Shown here one piece after another: positions 1 to 4,966 of a DNA stretch of 5,903 nt (positions are counted from its first letter, which is position 1; the number at the start of each line of letters is the position of its first letter). The notes under the pieces were generated by a model that was not told where the DNA came from, made no database searches, and was given only the letters and a program-made list of their open reading frames with translations. Source of the DNA: Deinococcales bacterium (GTDB taxonomy: Bacteria > Deinococcota > Deinococci > Deinococcales > Deinococcaceae); assembly GCA_014378225.1 (NCBI GenBank), contig JACMOA010000052.1, positions 1 to 5,903 on the forward strand, in the 5' to 3' direction. Both the position numbers and the translations under genes were made by a program.

Positions 1-97
1 CTACCAGTTCGATGGCGAGGGCGGCAAGCAGGAAAAGGACGGTGGATAAGGCCGTAGGATGGAGTATGGAACGTTTGGGACGTTTAGGACTATGCAC
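1..97 (-). CDS. N-terminus of a membrane protein (partial, runs off left edge)
   Basis: This frame opens with GTG at 97-95 and stays open to the edge, giving 32 complete codons. A Shine-Dalgarno AAGGAG (minus strand, 110-105) lies 7 nt upstream, the same sequence and spacing as for the SRPBCC gene upstream. The product starts MHSPKRPKRS, a strongly basic cytoplasmic segment. It continues into a hydrophobic stretch at about residues 15-32 (core VLFLLAALAI), as in a signal anchor or first transmembrane helix with N-in topology. A 9-bp tandem duplication in the DNA (71-79 and 80-88) encodes the repeated P-K-R. It is the last gene of the minus-strand run, but a separate promoter is possible at 232-261. 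The family cannot be named from 32 residues. A different frame is open over 1-309 but gives a proline- and cysteine-rich product without these signals. Confidence 0.6.
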   Translation of the reverse strand, partial: MHSPKRPKRSILHPTALSTVLFLLAALAIELV

Positions 98-104
98 GAG
101 AAGT

Positions 105-110
105 CTCCTT
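105..110 (-). promoter_or_regulatory. Shine-Dalgarno deciding the GTG start of the partial membrane protein
   Basis: AAGGAG on the minus strand with 7 nt to the GTG at 97. It matches the 16S anti-SD well and is the main reason for choosing this frame, which has no in-frame ATG. Confidence 0.6.
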
Positions 111-231
111 GCTCTAACGGGCTAAAACCAGGTGCGGCTTTGCGCTCGAGGGGGAGATAATCCGGTGCAGGTTGTCCAGACCTTCGCAGTGGGTTTGGAG
201 AAAGGTTAGGGGGGAGAAAGCGACATAACCT

Positions 232-261
232 AGTGTAGAGCAGTAAATACGGGCGTGACAA
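232..261 (-). promoter_or_regulatory. Possible promoter for the partial membrane protein gene
   Basis: Minus strand: TTGTCA (261-256; 5/6 match to -35), an 18-nt spacer, then TACACT (237-232; 4/6 match to -10). It lies just beyond the long inverted repeat at 275-340, fitting a new transcription unit after the SRPBCC gene. It leaves a leader of about 130 nt. The call rests on consensus matching by eye only. The rest of 98-231 shows one CTCGAG (145) and nothing else I can name. Confidence 0.3.
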
Positions 262-274
262 GCAGAAAGAGGCA

Positions 275-340
275 AACGCTCGAGTGCAAACGTCAAACGC
301 TAAAAACAATAGAAACGTTTGACGTTTGCATTCAAGCGTT
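275..340. repeat. Long inverted repeat (25-nt arms, 16-nt loop) at the 3' end of the SRPBCC gene
   Basis: Arms at 275-299 and 316-340 are complementary at 23 of 25 positions; the mismatches are 281/334 and 284/331. The inner 15 positions (TGCAAACGTCAAACG at 285-299 against 316-330) are perfect. The loop is 300-315. The arms are built from CAAACG/CGTTTG units (273, 287, 294; 316, 323) and the left arm includes CTCGAG at 279. The outer end of the right arm overlaps the SRPBCC stop codon (341-339). No U-tract follows on the minus strand, so it is not a textbook intrinsic terminator. It may protect the mRNA 3' end, terminate in another way, or be a remnant of a small mobile repeat. Confidence 0.85.
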
Positions 341-833
341 ACATTCCCTTTGCAACCTCAATAAGCTGGTCCAGGCACTGATTCCAGCCTTTCTCAAATC
401 CCATTTCCTCGTGTTTGTCGCGGGTGGCTTCATCGGCGTGCATCGCTACCACTCGGTACTGTGTTCCAGTTCCGTATGGCTCGAGGGTAATCACTGCCGT
501 AAAAAAGGGGGCGCTCGAGGGTCGGTATCCTGGTGTTAGCGCGTCGGTAAAGACAAGGCGCTCCTTCTCCACAACCTCGAGATAACACCCGACACCGGGA
601 AAATCCTGGCCTTCTGGTGAGCGCATCGTGGTCCGCATCTGCCCACCAGGACGCAAATCTATTTCGCAATCCACTGTAGACCACGGTGCTGGGGCAAACC
701 ACTTTTTCAGCAATTCCGGTTGGGTCCAGGCGGCCCAAACCCGCTCTGGAGAAACCTCGAGCGTGCGTTCAATCACCAGGTCTAGTCTAGGGTTGAGTTT
801 GGGGTTGACGGCTTCCAGGGTTGAATTTATCAT
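339..833 (-). CDS. SRPBCC (AHSA1/START-like) domain protein
   Basis: The 164-residue product is a small ligand-pocket protein of the helix-grip (Bet v1/START) fold, AHSA1 branch. After a 16-residue tail it runs [20 protein letters not shown] (residues 17-36), then [12 protein letters not shown], matching the strand-helix opening of the family. A C-terminal helix with HEEMGF (141-146) and GW (149-150) is also typical. The length is normal for a single-domain member. ATG at 833 has AAGGAG (846-841) 7 nt upstream. It lies 44 bp after the ArsR gene, and ArsR-SRPBCC pairs are a recurrent two-gene operon, so it is probably under that repressor. The ligand is unknown; family members are variously implicated in stress responses and hydrophobic-ligand binding. 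Four CTCGAG sites lie inside, three read as Leu-Glu and one as Ser-Ser. Confidence 0.9.
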   Translation of the reverse strand: MINSTLEAVNPKLNPRLDLVIERTLEVSPERVWAAWTQPELLKKWFAPAPWSTVDCEIDLRPGGQMRTTMRSPEGQDFPGVGCYLEVVEKERLVFTDALTPGYRPSSAPFFTAVITLEPYGTGTQYRVVAMHADEATRDKHEEMGFEKGWNQCLDQLIEVAKGM

Positions 834-877
834 CTTCGTTCTCCTTTGTTTTTCTCAAGGGCTAGACGGACAAGACT

Positions 878-1231
878 TCAAGGGCCGGGTTCTTTCTCTT
901 TATTCTCCCCTTCGATCAAAAGAAAGACATCCAACTGGTTCAGACGTCGCTCCCAGACCGCTCGTTGTGCAGAGAGCCAACCTTCGGCCCGCTGTAGTGC
1001 CTGTGGTTCAAGCGCGTAGGTACGCACTCGCCCCACCTTGCTCGAGCGCACCAGTCCGCTGTTCTGCAGAACCTTGAGGTGTTGCACAAAAGACGGTAGT
1101 GCCATCTTGAAGGGGAGTGCCAGCTCACTCACCGAGGCCGGACCCAGGCTCAAACGCTCGAGAACCGCCCTGCGGGTAGGGTCTGCGAGTGCCTGAAAAA
1201 GAGAATCCGTGTCTGGCAATTGCTTAGGCAC
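878..1231 (-). CDS. ArsR-family winged-helix repressor
   Basis: The 117-residue product opens with the classic ArsR signature LFQALADPTRRAVLERL (residues 11-27). The helix-turn-helix follows at about 31-56 (VSELA, then MALPSFVQHLKVL as recognition helix) and a wing at 60-75 (GLVRSSKVGRVRTY). The C-terminal helix contains ERRLNQLDVFLL, probably for dimerisation. There is no cysteine and no CxC metal motif, so it is unlikely to sense arsenic or other thiophilic metals. This subfamily normally accompanies AHSA1/SRPBCC proteins, as here. GTG at 1231 is chosen because it aligns with family N-termini and lies 7 nt after a TATACT -10. No Shine-Dalgarno has usable spacing, so the mRNA is probably leaderless. 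Autoregulation through the palindrome at 1223-1240 is inferred. Confidence 0.92.
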   Translation of the reverse strand: MPKQLPDTDSLFQALADPTRRAVLERLSLGPASVSELALPFKMALPSFVQHLKVLQNSGLVRSSKVGRVRTYALEPQALQRAEGWLSAQRAVWERRLNQLDVFLLIEGENKEKEPGP

Positions 1232-1240
1232 TTACCTAAG
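1223..1240. promoter_or_regulatory. Candidate ArsR operator over the start codon
   Basis: Perfect 6-bp arms CTTAGG (1223-1228) and CCTAAG (1235-1240) around a 6-bp spacer. The spacer holds the GTG start, and the right arm touches the -10 box. An overlapping imperfect palindrome, ACTTA-GG-TAAGT, is visible on the minus strand. Size and position suit a dimeric ArsR protein blocking its own promoter. Which protein binds is inference. Confidence 0.55.
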
Positions 1241-1267
1241 TATAAACCCGAGCGTATTTCTTGTCAA
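1239..1267 (-). promoter_or_regulatory. Strong sigma-70-type promoter of arsR-SRPBCC
   Basis: Minus strand: TTGACA (1267-1262, 6/6), a 17-bp spacer, then TATACT (1244-1239, 5/6). Transcription would start about 7 nt downstream, at 1232 or 1231, on or next to the GTG. This is the best promoter in the window. Confidence 0.75.
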
Positions 1268-1268
1268 G

Positions 1269-1297
1269 CACAATCAAATAGTTAGAGTTTAATTGTG
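1269..1297. repeat. Short imperfect inverted repeat between SDR gene and arsR promoter
   Basis: CACAATCAAA (1269-1278) and TTTAATTGTG (1288-1297) pair at 9 of 10 positions around a 9-nt loop. It lies 8 nt after the SDR stop in the minus direction and just upstream of the arsR -35. It could be a weak 3'-end structure for the SDR transcript or a regulatory site. It has no U-tract. Confidence 0.45.
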
Positions 1298-1305
1298 AGC
1301 ATAAT

Positions 1306-2040
1306 CTAGCGTCCACCCGCAATTCTTAAAATCGCGCCTGTAGTGTAGGCCGACTGCTCCGAAAGCAAGAACAACGCGGCAGCAGCAATTTCCTCACTCG
1401 TTCCAGCGCGTTTCATGGGAACGGTGGGAACCACCTGCTCGAGCCGTTCGGGTGGACTCATGTCGGTGGCAATAAACCCGGCTGCAATGGCATTGACCCG
1501 GATGCCCTCGAGCGCCACTTCTTTGGCTAGCCCAATGGTTATGGCGTCCACCGCCGCTTTGCTGGCCGCGTACCAGATGTAATCGCCTGGACTGCCCAGT
1601 GTGGCTGCCGCGCTCGAAAGGTTAACCATCGCCCCTCCATTTCCGCCGTGCAGGGTGGACATCCGAAGTACAGCGGCTCGAGCGCAAAGCAGGGTTCCCA
1701 GGGTGTTAATCTCGAGGGTGCGGCGCATCTCAGACGCACTAGCCCCATCTAATCGGCCGCGTTTTCCGGTGATTCCAGCACTGTTGACCAGATGAGTGAT
1801 TCTTCCCAGGCTCGAGTCCAGAGCAGCAAACAGAGTTTCCACTTCGGTTTCACTCGAGATGTCAGCCTTTAATGCAACAGCGCGGACACCGTGCTCGAGA
1901 ATTTGTTGCAAGGTTTCCTCGGCGGCGTGGGGGTTACTCGAGTAATTGACGGCTACATCAAACCCATTTTTTGCCGCGAGCAGGGCAATGCTTTTACCAA
2001 TGCCTCGACTTCCACCCGTGACCAACAGGATTTTATTCAT
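1306..2040 (-). CDS. Short-chain dehydrogenase/reductase, YgfF/FabG-like
   Basis: The 244-residue product has full classical-SDR length. Visible motifs are TGGSRGIG (residues 8-15, nucleotide-binding turn), AD at 59-60 (adenine contact), NSAG at 86-89 (family NNAG), Asn112, Ser142/143, and YAASK with Tyr157 and Lys161, giving the complete Asn-Ser-Tyr-Lys tetrad. The stretch AVNYSSNPHAAEETL and the ending TTGAILRIAGGR resemble E. coli YgfF, a putative sugar/glucose-1-dehydrogenase-like SDR; NADP(H) preference is likely but unproven. The frame extends upstream to 2100, but ATG at 2040 puts the glycine motif where the family has it. It also lies 6 nt after a TATACT box and has no Shine-Dalgarno, suggesting a second leaderless start. 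The substrate cannot be told. Eight CTCGAG sites occur in the gene, in three reading frames. Confidence 0.93.
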   Translation of the reverse strand: MNKILLVTGGSRGIGKSIALLAAKNGFDVAVNYSSNPHAAEETLQQILEHGVRAVALKADISSETEVETLFAALDSSLGRITHLVNSAGITGKRGRLDGASASEMRRTLEINTLGTLLCARAAVLRMSTLHGGNGGAMVNLSSAAATLGSPGDYIWYAASKAAVDAITIGLAKEVALEGIRVNAIAAGFIATDMSPPERLEQVVPTVPMKRAGTSEEIAAAALFLLSEQSAYTTGAILRIAGGR

Positions 2041-2046
2041 GGCTCG

Positions 2047-2052
2047 AGTATA
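2047..2052 (-). promoter_or_regulatory. -10 box for a leaderless SDR transcript
   Basis: TATACT on the minus strand ends 6 nt before the ATG at 2040, the geometry of a leaderless mRNA. I find no convincing -35 at 16-18 bp spacing. The box overlaps the CTCGAG at 2043. Confidence 0.4.
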
Positions 2053-2349
2053 GCCATTGATTCTCACCACGTTTGGGTTTTTCCAAGTCATCCTGTCCAA
2101 AATCCGTTCGAGTCCAGTTTGAGACGTGTTCAGATTGAATTCTGTTGCAGCACCTCGAGCGCTCGAGCCTGGTGAATTCGAGAAAAACTTTGTGCAGCTC
2201 TATTTGTCCGCACTTTTGATGGCTATAAAAGCCTTTTGTCCCCCAGGCTCGAGCAGACAGAGCAGCAAATTCAACCTCGAGTCCACGGGTCACAAGTTTT
2301 AACTCTGCACTCGAGTCAAAGCTCAAACCCTTTCCCCACCCTTCGTTTT

Positions 2350-2371
2350 GAATACACTCTTGAGCGTATTC
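2350..2371. promoter_or_regulatory. 22-bp palindrome, candidate operator of the ugp-type operon
   Basis: Half-sites GAATACACTC (2350-2359) and GAGCGTATTC (2362-2371) around a central TT are complementary at 9 of 10 positions (mismatch 2356/2365). The centre lies about 112 bp before the ugpB ATG and about 55 bp before a weak -10. The size suits a dimeric regulator (LacI, GntR or similar). There is no U-tract, and the loop would be too tight for a normal terminator. The binding protein is unknown and is not encoded in the window unless it is the ArsR protein, whose own palindrome differs. Confidence 0.5.
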
Positions 2372-2417
2372 TTCTGCTACCCTAACGCCGCCCGTGGTTT
2401 AGGCCAGGTAGACTGTT

Positions 2418-2423
2418 TAGAAT
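2418..2423 (+). promoter_or_regulatory. Weak -10 candidate for the ugp-type operon
   Basis: TAGAAT (5/6 match to TATAAT), 49 nt before the ugpB ATG. The sequence 17 bp upstream (TGGTTT) is a poor -35, so the promoter, if real, would be weak or activator-dependent. Confidence 0.3.
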
Positions 2424-2472
2424 GTTAAGTGTGTCCCGGAGGGCGAAATAGACCTCACGGGTGGGAGTAGAT

Positions 2473-3765
2473 ATGAAAAAAATCATCGTGTTATCACTGT
2501 TAGCCGCTCTTTCTGGGGCAGAAGCCCAGACCACCACCCTCGAGTTCTGGCACACCTTCGGAGACGCCAAGCGCAGCACCTGGATTCAGGACCGCGCCGA
2601 CGAATACAACAAAGCCAATTCGGGCTTTAAAGTGGTTCCCACCTTTAAAGGCGACTCCAACCAGACTTTGCAATCCACCATTCTGGCAGCACGGCAGGGC
2701 AAGCCTGCTGCACTGGTACAGGTGGAAGGCGTGAGCAGTCAACTGGCGCTGGACAGTGGAGTATTTCAGCCCGTGAGCGCCATCAAGACCGTAGATTTTA
2801 GCGATTTTATCGGACCTGTGGTCAGTTACTACACCATTGAAGGCAAGGTCAACAGCATCCCGTTTAACAGCAGCAGCCCGGTGCTGTATTTCAATAAAGA
2901 CCTGATGCTCAAAGCCGGACTGGACCCCAAAAAGCCCCCCACGACTTTCAACGGTATCCTCAAGGCTTGCGCCCAATTCGAGGCTGCAAAACTGGGGATG
3001 AAGTGTGTCGCTCTGACGCCGTTCAGTTGGCTTTTCGAGCAGTGGATGAGCGAGCAGGGCGCTCAACTGGTCAACAACGACAATGGGCGGGCAGGCCGCG
3101 CCACGGTCAGCAACATCAACAGCGCAGCGGGGCGCAAGGTGTTGCAGTTCTACAAAGACCTGGACGACAGAGGCTACCTCACCAACACCGGAAAGCTGGC
3201 CGATACCGTAGGCACCAACGCCATTTTCAGCGGTCAGAAAGCACTCATGACCATCAACAGCACGGCGGGCCTGGGCAACCTGTTAGACGCAGCCAAGCAG
3301 AGTGGATTTCAGCTCGGTGTGGGTGTGCTGCCCATTCCAGACGGCACCAAACGCAACGGCGTAGTCATCGGCGGAGCTAGCGTCTGGGTGGCTAAGGGCA
3401 TTGATAAAGTTCAGGCCGAAGCTGCGCTCGAGTTTGCGCTGTTCATGACCAACACCGCCAATATGGCGAGCTGGCATAAACTGACCGGTTATTACCCGGT
3501 GCGAAAAAGTAGTGTCACCTTGCTGCGAAAGCAGGGCTGGTTCTCGAGCAACCCGCTTCAGATTGTGGCCTTTAACCAGCTTCTGAACACCAAACCCAAC
3601 TTGGCCAACGCGGGAGCGCTCAGTGGAGCAACCATTGAAACCCGCAACTTTATCGAGCAGGGCATTCAAAAGGTGCTGGGTGGGCAGAGTGTGGCTAGTG
3701 TAGCGGCCACTGCTCAGGAGCAAGCAAACGCAGCCATTGCGGAGTACAACAAGAACTTTAAGTGA
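2473..3765 (+). CDS. ugpB: UgpB-like extracellular solute-binding protein of a CUT1 ABC importer
   Basis: The 430-residue product has normal family length. A Sec signal peptide (MKK, hydrophobic 4-14, A-E-A/Q after residue 18) lacks a lipobox cysteine, so the protein is exported but not lipidated. UgpB-type motifs in order: EFWHTFGDAKR (24-34), PTFKG (56-60), PFNSSSPVLYFNKD (130-143), AGLDP before KKPP, VIGGASVWV (298-306), WH followed by TGYYP (338-342), and ETRN with Arg391. It delivers ligand to the two permeases downstream. ATG at 2473 is chosen because GGGAG (2463-2467) lies 5 nt upstream; an in-frame GTG at 2461 has no such site. The positions matching E. coli UgpB Tyr42 and Glu66 appear to be Ser62 and Gly86, so glycerol 3-phosphate is not assured and another polyol phosphate or sugar is possible. 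Confidence 0.93.
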   Translation: MKKIIVLSLLAALSGAEAQTTTLEFWHTFGDAKRSTWIQDRADEYNKANSGFKVVPTFKGDSNQTLQSTILAARQGKPAALVQVEGVSSQLALDSGVFQPVSAIKTVDFSDFIGPVVSYYTIEGKVNSIPFNSSSPVLYFNKDLMLKAGLDPKKPPTTFNGILKACAQFEAAKLGMKCVALTPFSWLFEQWMSEQGAQLVNNDNGRAGRATVSNINSAAGRKVLQFYKDLDDRGYLTNTGKLADTVGTNAIFSGQKALMTINSTAGLGNLLDAAKQSGFQLGVGVLPIPDGTKRNGVVIGGASVWVAKGIDKVQAEAALEFALFMTNTANMASWHKLTGYYPVRKSSVTLLRKQGWFSSNPLQIVAFNQLLNTKPNLANAGALSGATIETRNFIEQGIQKVLGGQSVASVAATAQEQANAAIAEYNKNFK

Positions 3766-3776
3766 GTTGGACGTAA

Positions 3777-3805
3777 CTCGAGGGTCTGTGTGTCCCACCC
3801 TCGAG
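3777..3805 (+). repeat. CTCGAG-armed hairpin just after ugpB
   Basis: Perfect 9-bp arms CTCGAGGGT (3777-3785) and ACCCTCGAG (3797-3805) around an 11-nt loop, starting 11 nt after the ugpB stop. No U-tract follows directly. The position between a binding-protein gene and its permeases suits an mRNA-stabilising or partly terminating structure that keeps binding-protein levels above permease levels. That role is inferred from other binding-protein operons. Confidence 0.7.
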
Positions 3806-3821
3806 CTACCCAGGGAACTTA

Positions 3822-3840
3822 GCTTTGGAAGCGTCTTTTT
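3822..3840 (+). terminator. Weak intrinsic-terminator-like element after ugpB
   Basis: A 4-bp stem GCTT/AAGC with a TGG loop is followed by GTC and five T. The stem is very short, so at most it would be leaky. It could act together with the hairpin at 3777-3805. Confidence 0.22.
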
Positions 3841-3848
3841 AGAGCATA

Positions 3849-3893
3849 GTCTCGAGCGGAAGTAGGTCTCGAGCAGAAGTAGGTCTCGAGCGG
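3849..3893 (+). repeat. 17-bp tandem repeat carrying CTCGAG
   Basis: Two full units, GTCTCGAGCGGAAGTAG (3849-3865) and GTCTCGAGCAGAAGTAG (3866-3882), differ at one base. A third partial unit matches over 11 bases (3883-3893). Each unit carries one CTCGAG, giving a spacing of exactly 17 bp. The array lies in the ugpB-ugpA spacer about 100 bp before ugpA. It may be slippage-generated repeat DNA or an array of protein-binding sites. Confidence 0.85.
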
Positions 3894-3980
3894 TGTACCC
3901 AAGAAAAGAATTGTCCTACTTTACTTTGGGCAAAATCTGCCATTTACCCTGACCCACAACCCGTAGCCTACAGGTTGCCT

Positions 3981-3986
3981 GGAGGT
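3981..3986 (+). promoter_or_regulatory. Shine-Dalgarno deciding the TTG start of ugpA
   Basis: GGAGGT, 5 nt before TTG at 3992 (11 nt before another in-frame TTG at 3998). It is a strong site that offsets the rare start codon. It is partly enclosed by a small CAGG/CCTG stem (3971-3981). I see no convincing separate promoter in 3894-3980. Confidence 0.65.
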
Positions 3987-3991
3987 ACGCT

Positions 3992-4966
3992 TTGAGTTTG
4001 GTCAACCCAAGAAAAAAATTGAGTCCATCCTCGTCCCACAGGAACGCCCCGGATAAAGTGAGCGCTCGAGCGCATGCAGTTTTTCGAGGAAATGGGTTGC
4101 CGTGGCTGTTGCTGGCTCCCAGCTTGATTATCCTCGCGGTATTCTCATTTTTTCCAGCTCTCCAAACACTGCGCCTGAGCCTATTTCGAGCCAACCTCGT
4201 GGTGGGTAACGAACAGTTTGTGGGGCTGGCTAATTTTGTAGACCTGCTCTCGAGTCCGAAGTACCGACAGGTGATGGTTCAGACGCTAATTTTTGTGACG
4301 CTGGTGGTGGTTCTAGGTCTTTTTCTAGCTCTGGGGCTGGCTTTTCTGGCGAGCAAACCCATTGCTGGAGCCAAGTTTTACCGCCTGATGCTGATTTATC
4401 CCTATGCACTCTCTCCCGCCATTGCAGGCACCTTATGGCTGTTCTTGTTTAACCCCGAGGTGGGCGCGGTGAACTCGGTTTTGGGAGCAACGTTCGGCAT
4501 CAAACCGCGCTGGCTCGACGACCCCCTTCTGGCTTTTGGGTTAGTAGTGGCAGCAACAATCTGGAAGGGATTAGGTTACAACATCGTGTTCTATCTGGCG
4601 GCGCTCCAAAACGTTCCTGCCGAAGTGACCGAGGCGGCTGAGATAGACGGGGCTACGCCGTGGCAAAATTTCTGGCGGGTGGTTTTTCCGCTGATTTCTC
4701 CTATGACCTTTTTTTTGCTGTTCACCAATATTGTGTCCGCGCTGTTCGACAGCTTTGGATTGGTGGACATTCTGACCAGAGGCGGTCCAGTTTACGGACA
4801 GACAGGCATCACCACTTTTTTGCTGTATCAGCTTTACGAGGACGGATTTCGCAACTTCAAAACCGGAGCCGCCGCGTCGCAGGCGGTTGCCATGTTGTTG
4901 CTGGTAGGGTGCATCGTCTTCTTGCAGTTCAGATACGGCAACCGGAGGGTTCACTATGGCGCTTGA
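3992..4966 (+). CDS. ugpA: UgpA-like ABC transporter permease
   Basis: The 324-residue inner-membrane subunit belongs to the MalF/UgpA branch of CUT1 importers. A basic, hydrophilic N-terminus (residues 1-35) precedes the first membrane helix (about 36-57, LLLAPSLIILAVFSFF). Further helices lie near 90-115, 130-150, 172-195, 235-260 and 295-315. The cytoplasmic EAA loop that docks on the ATPase is clear: EAAEIDGA (214-221) followed by the conserved FPL (232-234). The tail is somewhat longer at the N-terminus than in E. coli UgpA. TTG at 3992 is chosen for the GGAGGT 5 nt upstream; later candidates would be TTG 3998 or GTG 4059. It lies 226 bp after ugpB and overlaps ugpE by 11 nt, so the two permeases are probably translationally coupled. 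With its partner it forms the translocation channel. Confidence 0.93.
   Translation: MSLVNPRKKLSPSSSHRNAPDKVSARAHAVFRGNGLPWLLLAPSLIILAVFSFFPALQTLRLSLFRANLVVGNEQFVGLANFVDLLSSPKYRQVMVQTLIFVTLVVVLGLFLALGLAFLASKPIAGAKFYRLMLIYPYALSPAIAGTLWLFLFNPEVGAVNSVLGATFGIKPRWLDDPLLAFGLVVAATIWKGLGYNIVFYLAALQNVPAEVTEAAEIDGATPWQNFWRVVFPLISPMTFFLLFTNIVSALFDSFGLVDILTRGGPVYGQTGITTFLLYQLYEDGFRNFKTGAAASQAVAMLLLVGCIVFLQFRYGNRRVHYGA

Larger units (their letters stand above)
2041..2472. other. Divergent intergenic region between SDR gene and ugpB
   Basis: 432 bp with no credible gene. It holds six CTCGAG sites within 162 bp (2154, 2162, 2248, 2276, 2310) plus the one at 2043 counted separately below, including a 14-bp perfect palindrome CTCGAGCGCTCGAG at 2154-2167. 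The SDR -10 box lies at its left end. A 22-bp palindrome (2350-2371), a weak -10 and the ugpB Shine-Dalgarno lie at its right end. Counting exactly, the sites are 2043 and the five listed, so five fall in 2154-2315. A minus-strand open frame at 2033-2326 has no family resemblance and low-complexity composition, so I do not call it. Confidence 0.7.

Noticed and set aside
203..231. AGGTTA/TAACCT inverted pair with 17-nt loop
   Set aside because: Six base pairs across a long loop is expected by chance in this length, with no supporting context.
121..240. Possible tRNA or small RNA in the left intergenic gap
   Set aside because: No cloverleaf arms, no T-loop GGTTCGA-type sequence and no promoter-terminator pair could be found.
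1..309. Minus-strand open frame of 102 codons
   Set aside because: The product is rich in Pro, Cys and Leu with no family resemblance. It overlaps the inverted repeat, and another frame in the same segment has AAGGAG, a GTG start and a clean basic-plus-hydrophobic N-terminus.
255..539. Plus-strand open frame antisense to the SRPBCC gene
   Set aside because: It begins inside the inverted repeat region, is antisense to a well-supported gene, and resembles no family. The plus-strand frames at 628-1077 and 1601-1795 are rejected for the same reasons.
1291..1300. AATTGTGAGC, identical to the first half of the E. coli lac operator
   Set aside because: Only one half matches and the following bases do not. 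It is better explained by the imperfect local inverted repeat at 1269-1297.
2041..2100. Extended SDR N-terminus of 20 residues
   Set aside because: The extension lacks a Shine-Dalgarno at usable spacing and would displace the TGGSRGIG motif from its usual position near residue 8-15.
2221..2237. GGCT-ATAAA-AGCC followed by TTTT, terminator-like on the plus strand
   Set aside because: The stem is only 4 bp and no plus-strand gene lies upstream that it could terminate.
2033..2326. Minus-strand 97-codon frame upstream of the SDR, overlapping its start
   Set aside because: TTG start, weak Shine-Dalgarno and mixed charged composition without a recognisable domain. The segment is mostly intergenic DNA with CTCGAG sites. 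A coupled small gene is not excluded but has no positive support.
2967..3380. Plus-strand frame of 137 codons inside ugpB, rich in Arg and Gln
   Set aside because: It is an out-of-frame translation of a strongly supported gene. The Arg/Gln/His bias is typical of a shifted frame, and no start signal is present. The minus-strand frames at 2500-3066, 3283-3798 and 4571-4954 are rejected likewise.
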